DNA of 64,000 nt, from NCBI GenBank assembly GCA_963701435.1, contig CAVPAL010000036.1:62001-126000 (forward strand), written 5' to 3'. The notes under the pieces were generated by a model. The model did no database searches and was not told where the DNA came from. It saw only the letters and a program-made list of their open reading frames with translations. Both the position numbers and the translations under genes were made by a program. The DNA comes from JAACFF01 sp963701435. GTDB lineage: Bacteria > Chloroflexota > Anaerolineae > Promineifilales > Promineifilaceae. This document shows positions 62,069-64,000 of this stretch, in pieces (positions within the stretch are counted from its first letter, which is position 1; each line of letters starts with the position of its first letter).

Positions 62069-63217
62069 TTATTGCAAAGATTCAGCCAGCGTCAGCGCCT
62101 GATCGGCCGTTAAATCACCGCCAATCCAAACCTTGACATTGTTTTCATCCCAGGTCAACAGCGTGCGTGCGCCCTCTGCATCAGAGTACAACATGCCCGG
62201 CAAACCGCGCACTGTAACAGCTTCACCATCTTCGGCCGGCGTCTCACCCGCCTCGGCCGCGCCCTGGGCAATTGTGAAACGGCCGCCGTCCGGCAAACGA
62301 TACTGTTGCACAACCGCGCCGCGTACCTCGACCACATCGACCAGGCGTGCAGGCACAGCCAATGAGTCAGGCGTCAGGAGTACAAAATCAGACGCAGCAG
62401 CGGCCTCATCCAGCGTAACGGCTTCCGGCGCAAGTTCGGCCACATTGACCACTTCTGCTCCAGGCGGAATCTCAAAAGTAAACAGCGCCTCATCGACGCC
62501 TATATTAAGCTCTAACAGGGTTGCGGTCGCTTTACCATATCCAACAGCCCCACCCGTATATTCAATTCCCAGAGGTGCATTATCGCCGTTACGCAGCCAT
62601 ACATTGAGCAATCCGCCGTTGGCGCGCACTTCGTCCGGCATTTTTTCGGGAATAGGGATCAAACGTATTTGTTCGGCAGGCGCGCCGCCAATATCAGACG
62701 CCCCAGCGCGTTCAGCAGTGAAGTACTCCAGGAGTTTGTCAACAGCTTCTTCAGGCGTTTCAGGGAAATCTGCGTCCGCATGTGCGGCTTCATGGTCGCC
62801 GTCATGCTCGTGTGCGGCCATGCGTTCCTGCATCATCGTTTTCATTTCTGCGGCCGTGCCGGTGTAGACCACATTTTCGGCCGGTTTCCAGAGCCAAAAC
62901 TGGACGCCGTCGCTCACTGCAACAACGCCGGCCATATCAGCCTCACTGGATTCAATAACCTCTATGCGAAGAGCAGGTTCACCCTCAGGGCCGACGTCTT
63001 TTTTGCCCCACACCTCAACCGTTCCGTCACCACTTTTTTCCGGCATATCGACGCTAAAAGTTGCAACGGCATGACCATCGGCGGCATCCGCCATTAAACG
63101 CGCTGCTTGATGCAGCATATCGTCGGCGCTGGCGCGCACCAGGAAAACGACAAGAAAAAGTCCAATAACAGCGAATAAAATACCAAATGGGAGTATGAGT
63201 TTCCGATTACGAATCAT
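62069..63217 (-). CDS. LolA-like exported protein with DUF4367-type C-terminal domain
   Basis: A 382-aa protein with an N-terminal hydrophobic signal or anchor (about residues 8-28). The first half has the LolA/MucB fold pattern (strands such as TVEVWGKKDVGPEGEPALRI, then GVQFWLWKPAENVVYTGTAA), and a histidine/acid-rich loop AAHEHDGDHEAAHADADF that could bind metal. The C-terminal 110 residues match the DUF4367 type (AVPARLVDVVEVRGAVVQQY then GRFTIAQ). Likely extracytoplasmic; it probably carries or senses a lipid for the MacB-type exporter. Confidence 0.82.
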   Translation of the reverse strand: MIRNRKLILPFGILFAVIGLFLVVFLVRASADDMLHQAARLMADAADGHAVATFSVDMPEKSGDGTVEVWGKKDVGPEGEPALRIEVIESSEADMAGVVAVSDGVQFWLWKPAENVVYTGTAAEMKTMMQERMAAHEHDGDHEAAHADADFPETPEEAVDKLLEYFTAERAGASDIGGAPAEQIRLIPIPEKMPDEVRANGGLLNVWLRNGDNAPLGIEYTGGAVGYGKATATLLELNIGVDEALFTFEIPPGAEVVNVAELAPEAVTLDEAAAASDFVLLTPDSLAVPARLVDVVEVRGAVVQQYRLPDGGRFTIAQGAAEAGETPAEDGEAVTVRGLPGMLYSDAEGARTLLTWDENNVKVWIGGDLTADQALTLAESLQ

Positions 63218-63422
63218 GGCAGCTCCTTAAAGGTTGTCGAATTGTAGTGGAATCAACAAAGGCCGGAGGACAGATAACCAACGTTCTGTCTCGCGCCTTC
63301 TATCTGTAAAAAGTTTGTAAACCTACTACTAAATGTACGCTTTGTACTATTTTGTATGTATTATGGCAAGAAACGGCCGTATTTGTCCAGTTACTCAGCC
63401 TTCCCTCACTGAATAGGATGGG

Positions 63423-64000
63423 CTAAAACGGCGCATCCCCCACAATCGATTGATGCCACTCTGTCAAAAACGCCATGGCTTCTTCAAACTTTTTACGTGG
63501 CAGCATTTTGTAGGAGGTAATGCCAAATTTGCGATACACCTCGCCATAACAGGCCCCAAACTCGTTGCGACCCGTCTGTTTACTCAGCGCCAAAGCGACG
63601 GTTTTGACGGCCTGGCTGAACTGGCTGGCTTGCGCCTCCGTAATGACATCCTGGCCGGCTAGCTGCTCTTCTACACTGGACAGACGTTCTTCAACCGTGT
63701 CCAGGCGCAGTTCACTATCGCCTACGCGCCCTTCCAACAGAATCTGCTGCTTGGCCAGCTTTACAATCGCCATTGCCAGCTTATAGGCCTGAACGGTATC
63801 TGAATCGTGCTGCAGCAGTTCTTCAAAGCCAGGATCGGTTGTCAGCCGACCTTCCTGAAAGGCTTCCCAAAGCACCGCCGCCGCTTCTTGCTGGAATCTT
63901 TCCAGCTTGGGCCGTATGGCTTCTTTTACGGCCGAAACGCGCACGCCCGAGAGCCAGAGCGGAACCAGGTCCACACGCAACACGTAGCCAGACTGCGTAC
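63423..64000 (-). CDS. Phage antirepressor-like protein (P22_AR_N/ORF6C type), 5' end outside the window
   Basis: Reading minus, the frame enters at 64000 without a start (SGYVLRVDLVPLWLSGVRVS) and continues to the stop at 63423, so the N-terminus is cut off. It contains AVKEAIRPKLERFQQEAAAV, typical of the end of the P22 antirepressor N-domain, then a coiled coil (LRLDTVEERLSSVEEQLAGQ) and a C-terminal ORF6C-like end (YGEVYRKFGITSYKMLPRKK). Such genes occur in prophages and also as stand-alone chromosomal genes. No other phage gene is in the window. Confidence 0.8.
   Translation of the reverse strand, partial: TQSGYVLRVDLVPLWLSGVRVSAVKEAIRPKLERFQQEAAAVLWEAFQEGRLTTDPGFEELLQHDSDTVQAYKLAMAIVKLAKQQILLEGRVGDSELRLDTVEERLSSVEEQLAGQDVITEAQASQFSQAVKTVALALSKQTGRNEFGACYGEVYRKFGITSYKMLPRKKFEEAMAFLTEWHQSIVGDAPF

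Larger units (their letters stand above)
6008..63381. repeat. Highly iterated palindrome ACGGCCGT (family of about 70 dispersed sites)
   Basis: By hand count there are about 69 exact copies, from about 6008 to 63373, in genes and gaps on both strands, often extended to AACGGCCGTT. In genes it is read as TAV, NGR or RP according to frame. None occurs in 1-6007. The behaviour is like HIP1 of cyanobacteria. Confidence 0.9.

Noticed and set aside
1..64000. CRISPR arrays, tRNA and rRNA genes
   Set aside because: I saw no regularly spaced repeats of 25-40 bp and no cloverleaf or rRNA-like sequence; a covariance-model scan could still find a tRNA I missed.

Overview
The window is 64 kb of mid-GC bacterial DNA with no rRNA, tRNA or CRISPR array that I could see. 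The gene content (PA14/SH3 secreted protein, PRC-barrel protein, AI-2E permease, MoaD-like protein beside a BNR-repeat protein, and many small stress-type proteins) suggests a Chloroflexota member of the Anaerolineae/Caldilineae kind. That is an inference from gene style, not from a marker gene. A genome signature runs through the window: the palindrome ACGGCCGT occurs about 70 times by hand count, roughly once per kb, where about one is expected by chance. It is absent from the first 6 kb.

Layout. (1) 1-5.0 kb: an apparently foreign segment. A higBA toxin-antitoxin pair sits between two 50-bp direct repeats, followed by an overlapping two-gene unit of unknown function (211 aa + 968 aa), then an attC-like hairpin and a terminator. 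(2) 5.0-10 kb: an FtsX-type ABC permease and its ATPase, an MFS efflux protein and a small unknown protein. (3) 10.2-12.2 kb, minus strand: small lipoprotein, AI-2E permease, PRC-barrel-like protein. (4) 12.4-39.8 kb: a long, almost gap-free plus-strand run of about 33 mostly single-domain genes (DinB, DUF1801/YdeI, VOC, DUF1697, DUF2277, DUF4256, DUF6157, two AlkZ/YcaQ-type glycosylase-like proteins, a class II UvrA, phosphotransferases, a LuxR-type ATPase regulator, small membrane proteins and a di-haem cytochrome c). Most have their own Shine-Dalgarno site; the run reads like a detoxification and repair island. (5) 40-47.8 kb, minus strand: two universal stress proteins around a Na/Pi-type transporter, a PA14/SH3 secreted protein, and an OmpR-type two-component system whose likely operator occurs in front of the PA14 gene and again at 12.2 kb. 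(6) 48-52.6 kb: a plasmid- or element-like set (HTH protein, DUF234 ATPase, FtsK-like protein) enclosing 700 bp with two tandem structured RNAs, each with its own promoter and terminator. (7) 52.8-59.8 kb: phasin-like protein with a paired operator, AraC regulator divergent from an SDR, a dead SDR, another SDR, LtrA, and a P450. (8) 60-64 kb, minus strand: fused MacB-type ABC protein, LolA-like protein, and a partial phage-antirepressor-like gene.

At least nine genes between 5 and 34 kb, and one at 52 kb, are interrupted by single-base frame changes while clearly coding on both sides. This is either local sequencing error or real decay, and the reader should treat these genes as probably intact in function until checked. 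Short palindromic elements are frequent: a 113-bp double-hairpin element in three copies, a MITE with a 9-bp target duplication, a 30-bp palindrome in two copies, and a 114-bp cruciform.
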